Assembly (NCBI RefSeq): GCF_003121585.1
Contig: NZ_QEOO01000039.1
Location: 17,390-81,389, forward strand
DNA: 64,000 nt
Direction of reading: 5' to 3'
Source of the DNA: Nocardioides speluncae
GTDB taxonomy: Bacteria; Actinomycetota; Actinomycetes; Propionibacteriales; Nocardioidaceae
Under the pieces are notes generated by a model. It had not been told where the DNA came from and searched no databases. It was given only the letters and a program-made list of their open reading frames with translations. Position numbers and translations under genes: made by a program. Below, piece by piece: positions 7,439 through 19,621 of this stretch; the first letter of the stretch is position 1; every line of letters starts with the position of its first letter.

Positions 7439-8302
7439 CTAGGTGCCGTTGCGGCCGGCGGCCGCGAGGACCGCCCGCCTGGTCAGCACCGTCGCCAGGT
7501 GGCGGCGGTACTCGGCGTCGCCGTTGAGGTCGGTCGGCGGGCTGGTGCCGTCGGCCGCGTGCGCCGCCGCCTGCTGTACGGCGTCCGGCGTGGCCGGCTG
7601 TCCGGCCAGCGCCTCCTCGACCGCGGTCGCCCGCACCGGCGTACTCCCCATGTTGGTGAGGCCCACCCTGGCCTCGGCGATGGTGTCGCCGTCGAGCCGC
7701 ACCGTCGCCGCGACCGCGATGATCGGCCACTGATGGGAGACCCTCACGAACTTCTCGTAGTGCGCGCCCCACCCGTCGTACTTCGGGACCTGCACCTCGG
7801 TGAGGATCTCGTCCTCGCCGATCGCGGTCTCGAAGAGGTCGACGAAGAACTCCGCCGCCGGGACCGAGCGGGTGCCACTGGGACCGGTGATCACGAAGGT
7901 CGCGTCGAGGGCCAGCGTCGGAGCGCCGAGGTCGCCCCCGGGATCGGCATGGGCCAGCGCGCCGCCGAAGGTGCCGCGGTGCCGGACCTGCGCGTCGGCG
8001 AGCTGGGTGACCGCCTTGGTGACCAGGAGCGCGTGCTCGTGGACGAGCGGGTCGTGAAGGACCTGGTCGTGCGTGGTCATCGCGCCGATCACCAGGTGGT
8101 CGCCCGCGTCCCGGACGCCGCGCAGGGTCTCGATCCGACCGAGGTCGATCACCCACTCCGGCGCGTTGAGCCGCATCCGGAGGACCGGCAGCAGGCTCTG
8201 CCCGCCGGCCAGGATCTTCGCCTCGTCACCGTGCTCGACGAGCGCGGCGACGGCCTCGTCGACCGTGGTCGGCGCCAGGTACTCGAACGGTGCCGGGTTC
8301 AC
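7439..8302 (-). CDS. Molybdenum hydroxylase FAD-binding subunit (CoxM-like)
   Basis: 287 residues from a GTG start that overlaps the stop of the large subunit (GTGA). It shows the FAD-binding motifs of the xanthine-dehydrogenase medium subunit: ILAGGQSLLPVLRMRL near residue 35 and RHRGTFGGALAHADPGGD near 110, followed by the CO_deh_flav_C region. In the complex it passes electrons from the 2Fe-2S subunit to a quinone or other acceptor. It is encoded between the molybdenum subunit and CoxG, the standard order for small actinobacterial aldehyde/CO-oxidase-like operons. Confidence 0.9.
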   Translation of the reverse strand: MNPAPFEYLAPTTVDEAVAALVEHGDEAKILAGGQSLLPVLRMRLNAPEWVIDLGRIETLRGVRDAGDHLVIGAMTTHDQVLHDPLVHEHALLVTKAVTQLADAQVRHRGTFGGALAHADPGGDLGAPTLALDATFVITGPSGTRSVPAAEFFVDLFETAIGEDEILTEVQVPKYDGWGAHYEKFVRVSHQWPIIAVAATVRLDGDTIAEARVGLTNMGSTPVRATAVEEALAGQPATPDAVQQAAAHAADGTSPPTDLNGDAEYRRHLATVLTRRAVLAAAGRNGT

Positions 8303-10703
8303 TGGCCTGCTCCCTTCTGTGCTTGCTGGATCGCTCGCCAGACCCGTTCGGGCGAGCACGGCATCCGGATGTCGGTCACGCCGAGATGGCGGACCGCATC
8401 GACGATCGCGTTCACCACTGCCGGCGTCGAGGCGATCGTCCCGGCCTCGCCGACGCCCTTGGTGCCGAGCGTGTTGGTGGTGCTGGGCGAGGTGGTGTGG
8501 TCGGTCTCGAAGCTGATCGTGTCCGCCGCGGTCGGCAGCAGGTAGTCGACCAGGGTCCCCGAGACCAGCGTGCCGCCCTCGTCGTGGACCGCCTCCTCCC
8601 ACAACGCCTGCGAGATGCCCTGGACCAGGCCGCCGTGCACCTGGCCGCTGACGATCAGCGGGTTGACGATGTTGCCGATGTCGTCGACGGCGACGTACTT
8701 GCGCATCCGGACCCGGCCGGTCTCGGTGTCCACCTCCATCGCGCACAGGTGAGTGCCGTGCGGGAAGGAGAAGTTGACCGGGTCGTACGTCGCGGACGCG
8801 TCGAGATTCGGCTCCAGCCCGTCGGGCAGGTCGTGCGCCGTCCAGGCGGCGGTGGCCACCTCCTGGATGGTGACGCCCTGGTCGGTGCCGCGGACCTGCA
8901 GCCGGCCGCCGGCGAACTCGAGGTCGTCCGGGGACGCCTCCAGCATGTGGGCCGCGAGCGGCTTCGCGCGCTCGACAACCTTGTCGGCGGCGCGCACCAG
9001 GGCCTCGCCGCCGATGACCAGCGACCGGGAGCCGTAGGTGTCCAGCCCGCGCACCGAGATCTGGGTGTCGCCGTGCAGGACCTCGACGTCCTCGAACGGC
9101 ACCCCGAGCCGGTCGGCCACGATCTGCGACCAGGCGGTCTCGTGGCCCTGCCCGTGCGGAGACGTCCCGGTGATCACCTCGACCTTGCCGGTCGGCAGCA
9201 TCCGGATCTCGGCGTGCTCCCACCCGCCGGCGCCGTAGTTGAGCTGTCCGAGGACCCGCGACGGGGCCAGCCCGCACATCTCGGTGTACGTCGAGACGCC
9301 GATCCCGAGCTGCACCGGATCGCCGGCGTCGCGGCGGCGCTGCTGCTCGGCCCGGAGCTCGTCGTACCCGAACAGCTCCTTGCTGCGCGCGGTCGCGGCC
9401 TCGTAGTCGCCGGAGTCGTAGGTCATCCCGGCGACCGTGGTGAACGGGAACTCGTCGTGCTTGATCCAGTTCATCTCCCGGACCTCGAGCGGGTCCTTGC
9501 CGAGCTCGGCAGCGAGCTCGGTCATCAGCCGCTCGATGCCGTACGTCGCCTCCGGGCGCCCGGCACCGCGGTAGGCATCGACCCAGGTCTTGTTGGTGAG
9601 CACCTGGGTGGTGGTGAACCGGTAGGCGTCCCACTTGTAGATCGAGTTGAACATCCACGCACCCAGCACCGGTACGCCGCCACCGACGATCCCGATGTAG
9701 GCGCCCATGTCGGCGAGCAGGTCGACCTTGAGCCCGGTGACCCGGCCCTCCTTGGTCGCCGCGAGGGTCAGCCGCTGCCACTGGTCGCGGCCGTGGTGGC
9801 CGGACATCAGCGACTCGGACCTGCTCTCGGTGTACTTGACCGGCTTGCCGGTCCGCTTGGCGGCGAGGAAGGTCAGCCACTCCTCCGGCGTGGTCTGCAG
9901 CTTGCCGCCGAAGCCGCCGCCGACGTCGGGCGCGATGTAGCGGATCTTCGACTCCGGGGTGCCGGTAGTGGCGGCCAGCAGGAACCGCGCGATGTGCGGG
10001 ATCTGGGTCGCCGACCAGACGACGTACTGCTCGCCGGTCGGGTCGACCACGGTCGAGCGCGGCTCCATGAACGCCGGGATCAGCCGCTGCTGGCGGTACT
10101 CCCGCTCGATCACGATGCCGTTCTCGCGGGCCTCCGCGATCGCCTCGTCCACGTTGCCGCCGGTACCGCCCTCGGCGGAGTCGAGCGTCCACACCGAGGA
10201 GATGTTGGTGCCGAGGTCCGGATGTGCGAGGACGTCGTCGGCCGCGGCCCGCTTCAGGTCGATCACGGCCGGCAGCTCGTCGTACTCCACGTCGATGAGC
10301 TCGGCCGCGTCCTGGGCCTCCGCGGCGCTGCGCGCCACCACGACCGCGACGATCTCGCCGGCGAACGCCACCCGGTCCACGGCCATCGGCGGGTGGTCGG
10401 GCGCCTTCTGTTCGGCGCTGAGCGGCCAGGCGTTCGCGATCACGCCCTGGACGTCGGCGACCTCGCTGCCGGTGAACACGTCGACGACGTTCGGCGCGGC
10501 CTTGGCGGCCTCGGTGTCGACGCCGGTGATCCGGGCGTGGGCGAACGGGCTGCGCACCATCGCGATGTGCAGCATGCCCGGCAGCACGATGTTGTCGGTC
10601 CAGCGGGTGCGGCCGGTGATCAGCCGCTGGTCCTCCTTGCGGCGCCGGTCCCGGCCGATCTCCTGGGTCGGCGCCTCCTTGAGCCCGGGCTCCTGAGTGG
10701 CGG

Positions 10704-10707
<4 letters not shown>
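8299..10707 (-). CDS. Molybdenum hydroxylase large subunit, form II CoxL-like
   Basis: 802 residues; the ATG overlaps the stop of the small subunit. Molybdopterin-binding landmarks of the aldehyde oxidase/xanthine dehydrogenase family are present: DVGGGFGGK, the active-site loop AYRGAGRPEA (about residues 373-382), GTSPHGQGHET and a C-terminal GVGEAGT with the catalytic Glu. The loop AYRGAGR is that of form II proteins, not the AYxCSFR loop of genuine aerobic CO dehydrogenases, and no Cys is available to carry the Cu-S-Mo centre. The substrate is therefore unknown; aldehydes or N-heterocycles are more likely than CO. Cytoplasmic, as a trimer of L, M and S subunits. Confidence 0.9.
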
Positions 10708-11195
<488 letters not shown>

Positions 11196-11265
11196 GGCGC
11201 TCCCTTGGGCCGATGAAACCTGTGACCCGACTCACACTAGGAGCCGACGGTTGGTGACTCGTTGG

Positions 11266-12504
11266 TCAGGAGCGGGCGACCGCCAGCCGGCCCAGGAGGA
11301 GGGGTACGGCGGGGTGCCGGCGCCCGTTCAGCGGCTTCAGCGAGGCCAGGCAGACCTCGATCACCTCGGTGTCGTACGGCGCCAGCTCGCTGAAGCGGAC
11401 GACGGCATCGGGCTGCGGGTCGGCGAGCAGCGCCTCGCGGACGGCGACCGCGACGTACTCCCCCATCTCGGTCAGCGCCGGGCTGTTGGTCCCGGGCATC
11501 AGGTCGCCGCCGTACGCGTCGACGGCGGCGCCGACCTGGCCCCGCCGGAGCAGCGCGAGGACATGCTCGACATCGGTCGCGACCGGCATCAGCAGCCGGT
11601 ACGGGCGCGAGGCGAGCTGGCCGCCGAGGGCGTGCCGCAGGTGTGAGACCTCGGCCTTGAGGGTGGAGAAGGTGATCGCCTGGTCGCCGTACAGGTGGGC
11701 GTGGAGCTGTTCCAGCGAGAGGCCCTCGGGGTGCAGCGCCAGCAGCGCCAGGACCTCGGTCTGCCGCCGGGTCAGCAGCAGCCGCTGGCCGTCGAGCCGC
11801 GCCTCGGCGGCGCCGAGCAGGGTCAGCACCAGCCCGGGGTCGGCGGTCTCCTCCGCCAGGCCGACGTACTGCTGGCTCCGCGGCATCGCGCCCTCCAGCA
11901 GCCGGGCCAGCACCCGCGCGGTGGCCAGGCCGATCGGGTGGGTGCGGTCCCAGGTGGTGGAGATGTCGAGGATGCCGAGCCGGGCGCCGGTCACCGGGTC
12001 GTGGACCGGCGCCGCCCAGCAGACCCAGTTGTGCACGATCGGCGCGTAGTGCTCGGCACCGAACACCATCGCGGGCGCGGCGAGGCGGTTGGCGAGGTCG
12101 AGCGCGTTGGTGCCGACCGAGCGGTCGTCCCAGCGGCCGCCGGGGACGAAGTTGACCGTCTCCGCCTTGCGCCGCATCACCCGCCCGCCGTACGTCCACA
12201 GGATCCGGGTCTGGGCGTCGGTCACCGCGACCACCAGGTCGCCGTCCTCGGCGGTACGGCGCAGCTCCTCCTCGACCCGCTCGACGGCGACGTGGAGGTG
12301 GGAGTCGGCCCACAGCGACCGGGTCTCGGACTCGTCGGCGAGCGGCGCCGCCGCGACCGACGTCGAGATGGCGGCCTCCGAGCGGGTCCAGCTGTGCAGG
12401 ATCTCGGGCCGGACCAGGCCGTCGACCAAGCCGTCGTTCTCGACGAACGACGTCCAGGCGCGGACGGTCTCCATCCGCCTCGACTGCAGGTCCGCTCGGG
12501 ACAT
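11266..12504 (-). CDS. GAF-domain transcriptional regulator of the molybdenum hydroxylase operon
   Basis: 412 residues from an ATG that follows the XdhC stop almost directly. The N-terminal half resembles the GAF sensor region of AcoR-type activators: SVGTNALDLANRLAAPAMVFGAEH, then WAAPVHDPVTGARLGILDISTTW. The C-terminal part has a winged-helix-like segment (RLLLTRRQTEVLALLALHPEGLSLEQLHAHLYG) and an unknown tail, instead of the AAA+ and Fis domains of sigma-54 activators. This architecture is common beside actinobacterial oxidoreductase operons. It sits inside the operon, so it probably controls it; the ligand is unknown. Confidence 0.75.
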   Translation of the reverse strand: MSRADLQSRRMETVRAWTSFVENDGLVDGLVRPEILHSWTRSEAAISTSVAAAPLADESETRSLWADSHLHVAVERVEEELRRTAEDGDLVVAVTDAQTRILWTYGGRVMRRKAETVNFVPGGRWDDRSVGTNALDLANRLAAPAMVFGAEHYAPIVHNWVCWAAPVHDPVTGARLGILDISTTWDRTHPIGLATARVLARLLEGAMPRSQQYVGLAEETADPGLVLTLLGAAEARLDGQRLLLTRRQTEVLALLALHPEGLSLEQLHAHLYGDQAITFSTLKAEVSHLRHALGGQLASRPYRLLMPVATDVEHVLALLRRGQVGAAVDAYGGDLMPGTNSPALTEMGEYVAVAVREALLADPQPDAVVRFSELAPYDTEVIEVCLASLKPLNGRRHPAVPLLLGRLAVARS

Positions 12505-12505
12505 G

Positions 12506-13687
12506 TCATCCACCGTAGGCGGTCGGCTCAGGCACGTCACTACCTGCGAGCAGCGTCGCGATGTCCCGGTCGTGGTGGATGCGTCCGGTGGTCCGGCCGA
12601 GCGGCTCGCCGGAGCCTCCCCAGCGCAGCGCGATGATCTCCGCGGCGATGCTGACCGCGGTCTCCTCCGGCGTCCGGGAGCCGAGGTCGAGGCCGATCGG
12701 GCTGGCCAGCCGGGCCAGCTCCGCGTCGGTCAGCCCGGCCTCGCGCAGCCGGCGCTCGCGGTCCTCGTGGGTACGCCGCGACCCCATCGCTCCGACGTAC
12801 GCGAGGTCGGGGATCCGCAGCGCCTGCTCCAGCAGCGGTACGTCGAACTTCGGGTCGTGGGTCAGCACGGTGACCACGGTCCGGCTGTCCAGGCGGCCGG
12901 CCTCGCGCTCGGCGGCGAGGTAGCGGTGTGGCCAGTCCACGACCACTTCGTCGGCCTCGGGGAACCGGCTGTTGGTCGCGAACACCGGGCGGGCGTCGCA
13001 GACGGTGACCCGGTAGCCGAGGAAGCTGCCCACCCGGGCGACGGCGGCCGCGAAGTCGATGGCGCCGAACACCAGCATCCGCGGCGCCGGCGCGAACGCC
13101 CACACGAAGACCCGCATCCCCTCACCCCGGCGCTCGCCGTCGGGCCCGTAACTGAGGGTGCCGCTGTGGCCGCTCGCCAGCAGGCCGAGGGCGTCGTCGC
13201 GGACCGCGTCGTCGATCCGGGCCGAGCCGAGCGAGCCGCGTCGCGACCCGTCGGCGCCGGCGATCATCCGGCGGCCGACCAGGGCGGGGTCCGGGTGCTC
13301 GACGACGGTCGCGACGGCGACCGGCTCACCCGCCTCGACGGCGTCGGCGATGTCACCGAGCTCGGGGAAGGTCGCCTGCGACACCTGCTCGACGTACACA
13401 TCGAGGATGCCGCCGCAGGTCAGGCCGACGGCGAACGCGTCGTCGTCGCTGACGCCGTACCGCTCCAGGACCGGCTGGCCGGAGGCCACCACCTCCTGCG
13501 CGAGCTCGTAGACCGCGCCCTCGACGCAGCCGCCGGACACCGACCCGACCGCCGAGCCGTCAGGACCGACCAGCATCGAGGCGCCCGGCGGGCGCGGAGC
13601 TGAGCGGAAGGTGGCCACGACCGTGCCCATGCCCACGGTCTCGCCGGCCCGCCACCAGCCCATCAGGTCGGACAGCACCTCACGCAT
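12506..13687 (-). CDS. XdhC/CoxI family molybdenum cofactor maturation protein
   Basis: 393 residues. The N-terminal XdhC_CoxI domain contains GSVSGGCVEGAVYE and TCGGILDVYVE. The C-terminal Rossmann domain (from about 205) contains MLVFGAIDFAAAVARVGSFLGY, VVTVLTHDPKFD and YVGAMGSRRTH. Members bind Mo-cofactor and insert it, after sulfuration, into xanthine-dehydrogenase-type enzymes. Its start overlaps the end of the VWA gene by 8 bases, and its stop lies one base before the ATG of the regulator. This supports one operon dedicated to making the hydroxylase encoded downstream. Confidence 0.9.
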   Translation of the reverse strand: MREVLSDLMGWWRAGETVGMGTVVATFRSAPRPPGASMLVGPDGSAVGSVSGGCVEGAVYELAQEVVASGQPVLERYGVSDDDAFAVGLTCGGILDVYVEQVSQATFPELGDIADAVEAGEPVAVATVVEHPDPALVGRRMIAGADGSRRGSLGSARIDDAVRDDALGLLASGHSGTLSYGPDGERRGEGMRVFVWAFAPAPRMLVFGAIDFAAAVARVGSFLGYRVTVCDARPVFATNSRFPEADEVVVDWPHRYLAAEREAGRLDSRTVVTVLTHDPKFDVPLLEQALRIPDLAYVGAMGSRRTHEDRERRLREAGLTDAELARLASPIGLDLGSRTPEETAVSIAAEIIALRWGGSGEPLGRTTGRIHHDRDIATLLAGSDVPEPTAYGG

Positions 13688-14774
13688 CGGCGACTACCTC
13701 CATCAGCTCGGCGTACGTCGCCAGCGAGTGCCCGGCAAGGAACGCGTCGACATGCGGCAGTACGGCGAGCACGCCGCGCTGCACCGGCTCGTAGCCGGGT
13801 TTGCCACGGTGGGGATTCACCCAGACCACCCGGTGGGCGAGCCGGGCCAGCCGCTGCAGCTGCTCGGCGAGCAGGGCCGGGTCACCCCGCTCCCAGCCGT
13901 CGCTGAAGATCACCACCACCGCCCCACGGGCCACCCCGCGCTGGCCCCAGCGGTCGACGAAGGCGCGCAGCGTCTCACCGAGCCGGGTGCCGCCCGACCA
14001 GTCGGGCACCACCTCCCCGGCGGCGGCGAGCGCGGCGTCCGGGTCACGGGCGCCGAGCGCGCGGGTGACCCGGGTCAGCCGGGTGCCGATCGTGAGCACC
14101 TCGACGCTCCCGGTCGTCGCGGTCACCATCCGGTGAGCAACCCGCAGCAGCGCGTCGGCGTACTCGCTCATCGAGCCGGAGACGTCAACCAGCAGGACCA
14201 CCCGTCGTGGCCGGGTACGCCGTCGCCGCCAGCGGATGTCGGCCGGCTCCCCCATCCGGCGCAGGCTGGCGCGCAGGGTGCGGGACGCGTCGACCTCGCC
14301 GCGGTGCCACGCCGCCCGGCGGGCCGCGCGGCGGTGTGGGACCCGGACCGGCAGCGTCGCGAACAGGGCGGCCAGCCGCTGCCGCTCGGCCGCCGAGAGC
14401 GTGGCCACGTCGCGGTGCCGGAGCACCTCGTCGTCGCTGGCGGCGGTCCGGGTCGGGTCGGCGCCGTCCGGCTCGCCCAGCTGGTCGACGTCGGTCAGGT
14501 CGAGTGCCGCTGTGGATGTGGCGGCCGCCGTCCGGTCGAGACTGTCGTGGACCCGGGTCGAGAACCAGGCGTCGAAGACCCGGTCGTGCCGGGCGAGGTC
14601 GTCGGGGCAGCCGCAGAGCGTGGCCCGGCCGGCGACGTAGGTGGCGGCGGGGTTGCCGATCCCGACGATGGCGACCGCCTCCAGGTAGGCGCGGGCGCGG
14701 TCGGCGGTGACCGGCACGCCCGAGGCCCGGAGCGCCCGGGTGAAGCCGAGCAGGAGCTCGTCGCCGCCTCTCAT
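13680..14774 (-). CDS. VWA domain-containing CoxE-like protein
   Basis: 364 residues. The C-terminal half is a von Willebrand A domain with a MIDAS motif DVSGSMSEYADALLR (about residue 195), the later Thr in SGGTRLGETLR and the Asp in IFSDGWERGDP. The N-terminal half is the helical CoxE-like region. In the Cox system, CoxD (a MoxR AAA+ ATPase) and CoxE work together in post-translational maturation of the active-site metal centre. The ATG overlaps the stop of the MoxR gene (ATGA), matching the obligate pairing. Confidence 0.88.
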   Translation of the reverse strand: MRGGDELLLGFTRALRASGVPVTADRARAYLEAVAIVGIGNPAATYVAGRATLCGCPDDLARHDRVFDAWFSTRVHDSLDRTAAATSTAALDLTDVDQLGEPDGADPTRTAASDDEVLRHRDVATLSAAERQRLAALFATLPVRVPHRRAARRAAWHRGEVDASRTLRASLRRMGEPADIRWRRRRTRPRRVVLLVDVSGSMSEYADALLRVAHRMVTATTGSVEVLTIGTRLTRVTRALGARDPDAALAAAGEVVPDWSGGTRLGETLRAFVDRWGQRGVARGAVVVIFSDGWERGDPALLAEQLQRLARLAHRVVWVNPHRGKPGYEPVQRGVLAVLPHVDAFLAGHSLATYAELMEVVADA

Positions 14775-15649
14775 GCCAGCATCCGGTCGAGCGCGGCGCG
14801 AACCCGGTCGGCGTCCTCGCGGTACTTCACCACCGCACCCAGCGTACGTGCGGCGGTCTCCAGATCGAGGTCGGTCGTGCCGAGCCGCTCCAGCGCGCGT
14901 ACCCAGTCGATGGTCTCGGCGACGCCGGGCGGCTTGAGCAGGTCGTCGCGGTCCCGCAGTCGCTGGACGACCTCGACGACCTGCCGGGTGAGCGCCTGGC
15001 TCGCCTCCGGCGCCCGGGAGCGGACGATCGCGACCTCGCGCTCCAGGTCCGGGTGGTCGATCCAGTGGTAGAGGCAGCGCCGCTTGAGCGCGTCGTGCAG
15101 CTCGCGGGTGCGGTTGGAGGTGAGCACGACGGTCGGCGGCACCGCCGCCTGCACCGTCCCGAGCTCCGGGATCGTGACCTGGTACGTCGACAGCACCTCG
15201 AGCAGGAACGCCTCGAACTCGTCGTCGGCGCGGTCGACCTCGTCGACCAGCAGCACCGCCGGACTCTGCTGGAGCGCGGCGAGCACCGGCCGGGCGAGCA
15301 GGAAGCGCTCGTCGTACAGGCTCTTCTCGGCCTCGCCGACGTCCCGTTCGCCGCCGGGCCCGGCCACCGCCTCGATCGCCCGCAGATGCAGGATCTGGCG
15401 CGGGAAGTCCCAGTCGTAGAGCGCCTGGGTGGCGTCGATGCCCTCGTAGCACTGCAGCCGGATCAGCGGCAGCTCGAGCGCCTCGGCGACCGCCTCCGCC
15501 AGCGCGGTCTTCCCGGTCCCCGGCTCCCCTTCGAGCAGCAGCGGCCGGCCCATCTCGAGCGCCAGGAAGAGCACCGTGGCCAGCTGGTCGTCGCACAGGT
15601 AGCCGGTGCGCTCCAGACGGCGCGCGAGTACGCCGACCCCGGTGTCCAT
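14771..15649 (-). CDS. MoxR-family AAA+ ATPase (CoxD-like)
   Basis: 292 residues. Walker A GEPGTGKTALAEAV (about 41-54), Walker B VLLVDEVDRADDEFE (about 131-145), sensor region VVLTSNRTRELHDALKRR and a C-terminal lid. MoxR ATPases act as chaperones that, with a VWA partner, load metal centres. The partner here is the next gene. This is the first gene of the minus-strand operon. Its ATG lies 103 bases from the divergent sigma gene at 15753, so the shared intergenic region holds both promoters. Confidence 0.92.
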   Translation of the reverse strand: MDTGVGVLARRLERTGYLCDDQLATVLFLALEMGRPLLLEGEPGTGKTALAEAVAEALELPLIRLQCYEGIDATQALYDWDFPRQILHLRAIEAVAGPGGERDVGEAEKSLYDERFLLARPVLAALQQSPAVLLVDEVDRADDEFEAFLLEVLSTYQVTIPELGTVQAAVPPTVVLTSNRTRELHDALKRRCLYHWIDHPDLEREVAIVRSRAPEASQALTRQVVEVVQRLRDRDDLLKPPGVAETIDWVRALERLGTTDLDLETAARTLGAVVKYREDADRVRAALDRMLA

Positions 15650-15698
15650 CCTCCGAGGTTAGTCCGGATCAGTTGGCGCGCGGTTGGTCCTGGGCGGC

Positions 15699-15727
15699 TA
15701 AACCCGCGATCGGGTCTGCATCGTCTT
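15699..15727 (+). promoter_or_regulatory. ECF-type promoter, class B (TAAACC-N17-CGTCTT)
   Basis: TAAACC at 15699-15704 and CGTCTT at 15722-15727 with a 17-bp spacer. The identical pair with the same spacing recurs at 19549-19577 before the other class B sigma/partner operon, while the class A operons use GACAAC and CGTATC. Placement gives a leader of about 20 nt. Confidence 0.6.
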
Positions 15728-15752
15728 AGGGCTAACCACGAAAGGGGGCTCC

Positions 15753-16268
15753 ATGGGCAACATCAAGAGCGATGCCGCGTTCACCGAGTACGTCGCGGCC
15801 CGGCAGCGGCAGTACCGGCGGCTTGCGTACACCCTCTGCGGCGACTGGCACCGGTCCGAGGACCTCGTGCAGGTCGCCTTCACCAAGCTCTACCTGGCCT
15901 GGCCGCGGATCCAGCGCCAAGGCGCCGAGGACTCCTATCTCCGACGCATCCTGGTCCGCACCAACATCGACGAGAGCCGCCGCGCATGGCGCCGGCACGA
16001 GCGGCTGGGGCTGCCGTCCCTCGACCGTGCCGAGCCCACGCCTCCGCCCGAGGACGCGGCGCCGGTGATCGCGGCGCTCGCACGGCTCCCCGAGATGCAG
16101 CGGAAGGTGGTCGTCCTCCGGTTCTGGCTGGACCTCTCGGTCGAGCAGACGGCAGACGACCTCAAGATCGCCCCCGGCACTGTCAAGGCCCACACCCACG
16201 CCGGGCTGCACCGTCTCCGTGACCTCCTCGCCGAGCCAACCGCGTCAGACCACAAGGAGCTGGCATGA
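15753..16268 (+). CDS. SigE-family ECF RNA polymerase sigma factor
   Basis: 171 residues; the ATG at 15753 is preceded by GAAAGGGGGCTCC, a strong ribosome-binding site. Region 2: YRRLAYTLCGDWHRSEDLVQ and TKLYLAWPRI. Region 4: MQRKVVVLRFWLDLSVEQTA and KIAPGTVKAHTHAGLHRLRDLL. The region 4 recognition helix (APGTVKAH) differs from the EGTVKSH/AGTVKSH form of the 2-6 kb paralogues and matches the sigma at 19622. This agrees with the different promoter sequence shared by these two loci. Coupled to the partner at 16265 by an ATGA overlap. Confidence 0.9.
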   Translation: MGNIKSDAAFTEYVAARQRQYRRLAYTLCGDWHRSEDLVQVAFTKLYLAWPRIQRQGAEDSYLRRILVRTNIDESRRAWRRHERLGLPSLDRAEPTPPPEDAAPVIAALARLPEMQRKVVVLRFWLDLSVEQTADDLKIAPGTVKAHTHAGLHRLRDLLAEPTASDHKELA

Positions 16269-17158
16269 ACGACAACCTGGACCTCAAGACCCGTATCGAC
16301 GAGGCATTCGGTGGCGAGCCGCTGCTCCCAGCCGCCGCCGGCCGGCTCCGCGCCGGTCAGCAGGCGCGTCGCGTCCGGCGTACCGCCGCTGCGGGGGCGA
16401 CCACCGCCCTCGCCCTGGTCGTCGGCGGCGCGGCGTGGGCGGCTGTCGACAGCGCCCGGGTCACCTCCGACCGCGGGTCCGGTGTGGCGGTCATGCCGTC
16501 CACGAGCCCGACCGACCCGACCATGCCAACGTCGGCGCCGTCACCGAGCACACCCATCGACCCGGCCGACATGACCGACATGACCGACGAGCAGATCATC
16601 GAGGTCTGCCGCAACGCCGACGACACCTCGACGAAGGCCAATGATCTCTTCTTCGACCAGCGGGGCGGTCGGGTCGCGGTCAAGGTGACCGACGACGAGG
16701 TGTTCTTCGAGACGCCGGACCGCAGCCTCTACGGCTGGTGCCAGCTGAGCGGGCCGCTGACCGAGATGGCGGTGTTCCGGCCCCCGCCGGAGCGCAGCAG
16801 CAAGGGTCTGCCGCTGAGCTGGAGTGATGAAGGCGTCACCTTCGTAACACGGCTCCCGAGCGAGGTCGAGAAGGTCCAGATCCGCTACGACGACGGCGTC
16901 GAGAAGACCACGGCGACCCGCGACGGGTGGCTCGCGACCTTCCATGTGCCGACGAAGCAGCGTCCGCGCTTCGAGGACATCCCGGTCCTGCGGATCACCT
17001 ACTACGGCGCTGGAGACACGGTGCTCGCGGAATGGATCAACCCGGCGGCGGAGGGAATCCCGCCACGACCCGGCGTACCCGACGTGAGCATCTATCCCTC
17101 CCCCAGCTTCTACTCGCAGGACCGGCTGAACTACGACGGCACCAACTACACCGACTGA
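16265..17158 (+). CDS. Sigma-factor partner membrane protein, class B ectodomain
   Basis: 297 residues. The stub LKTRIDEAFGGEPLLP, a basic segment RRVRRT and a transmembrane helix (about 41-60) are followed by a Thr/Pro-rich linker of about 45 residues. The ectodomain carries the class B pattern: EVCRNADD...LYGWCQL, EMAVFRP, LPSEVEKVQIRYDDG and RDGWLATFHV, ending LNYDGTNYTD. It is a close relative of the truncated protein at the left window edge (which ends LNYKNGNYTD). The two cysteines probably form a disulfide outside the cell. Sensor or anti-sigma function is inferred only from the overlap with the sigma gene. Confidence 0.72.
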   Translation: MNDNLDLKTRIDEAFGGEPLLPAAAGRLRAGQQARRVRRTAAAGATTALALVVGGAAWAAVDSARVTSDRGSGVAVMPSTSPTDPTMPTSAPSPSTPIDPADMTDMTDEQIIEVCRNADDTSTKANDLFFDQRGGRVAVKVTDDEVFFETPDRSLYGWCQLSGPLTEMAVFRPPPERSSKGLPLSWSDEGVTFVTRLPSEVEKVQIRYDDGVEKTTATRDGWLATFHVPTKQRPRFEDIPVLRITYYGAGDTVLAEWINPAAEGIPPRPGVPDVSIYPSPSFYSQDRLNYDGTNYTD

Positions 17159-17164
17159 GGTGTG

Positions 17165-19472
<2,308 letters not shown>

Positions 19473-19483
<11 letters not shown>

Positions 19484-19495
19484 ACCGGCTCAACT
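19473..19495. promoter_or_regulatory. HAIR-like HspR operator spanning the lon start codon
   Basis: AGTTGAGT (19473-19480), 7-bp spacer, GCTCAACT (19488-19495): a HAIR repeat with only the innermost base pair mismatched. The lon ATG (19481-19483 on the minus strand) lies within the spacer. Perfect versions of this repeat occur before clpB and dnaK in this window. Confidence 0.65.
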
Positions 19496-19548
19496 AACAG
19501 GAGTCGCCCGGTGTTCCCTGTTCACCCACGGCGAACGCGGACGCGCGG

Positions 19549-19577
19549 TAAACCGTTCGCGTCCGGGTTTCCGTCTT
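19549..19577 (+). promoter_or_regulatory. ECF-type promoter, class B (TAAACC-N17-CGTCTT)
   Basis: TAAACC at 19549-19554 and CGTCTT at 19572-19577 with a 17-bp spacer, identical in both hexamers and spacing to the element before 15753. Leader to the sigma ATG at 19622 is about 38 nt. Confidence 0.6.
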
Positions 19578-19621
19578 TCCGTGGATGGCGCCGAGACTGG
19601 GGCCAAGATCTGGAGGTTCGG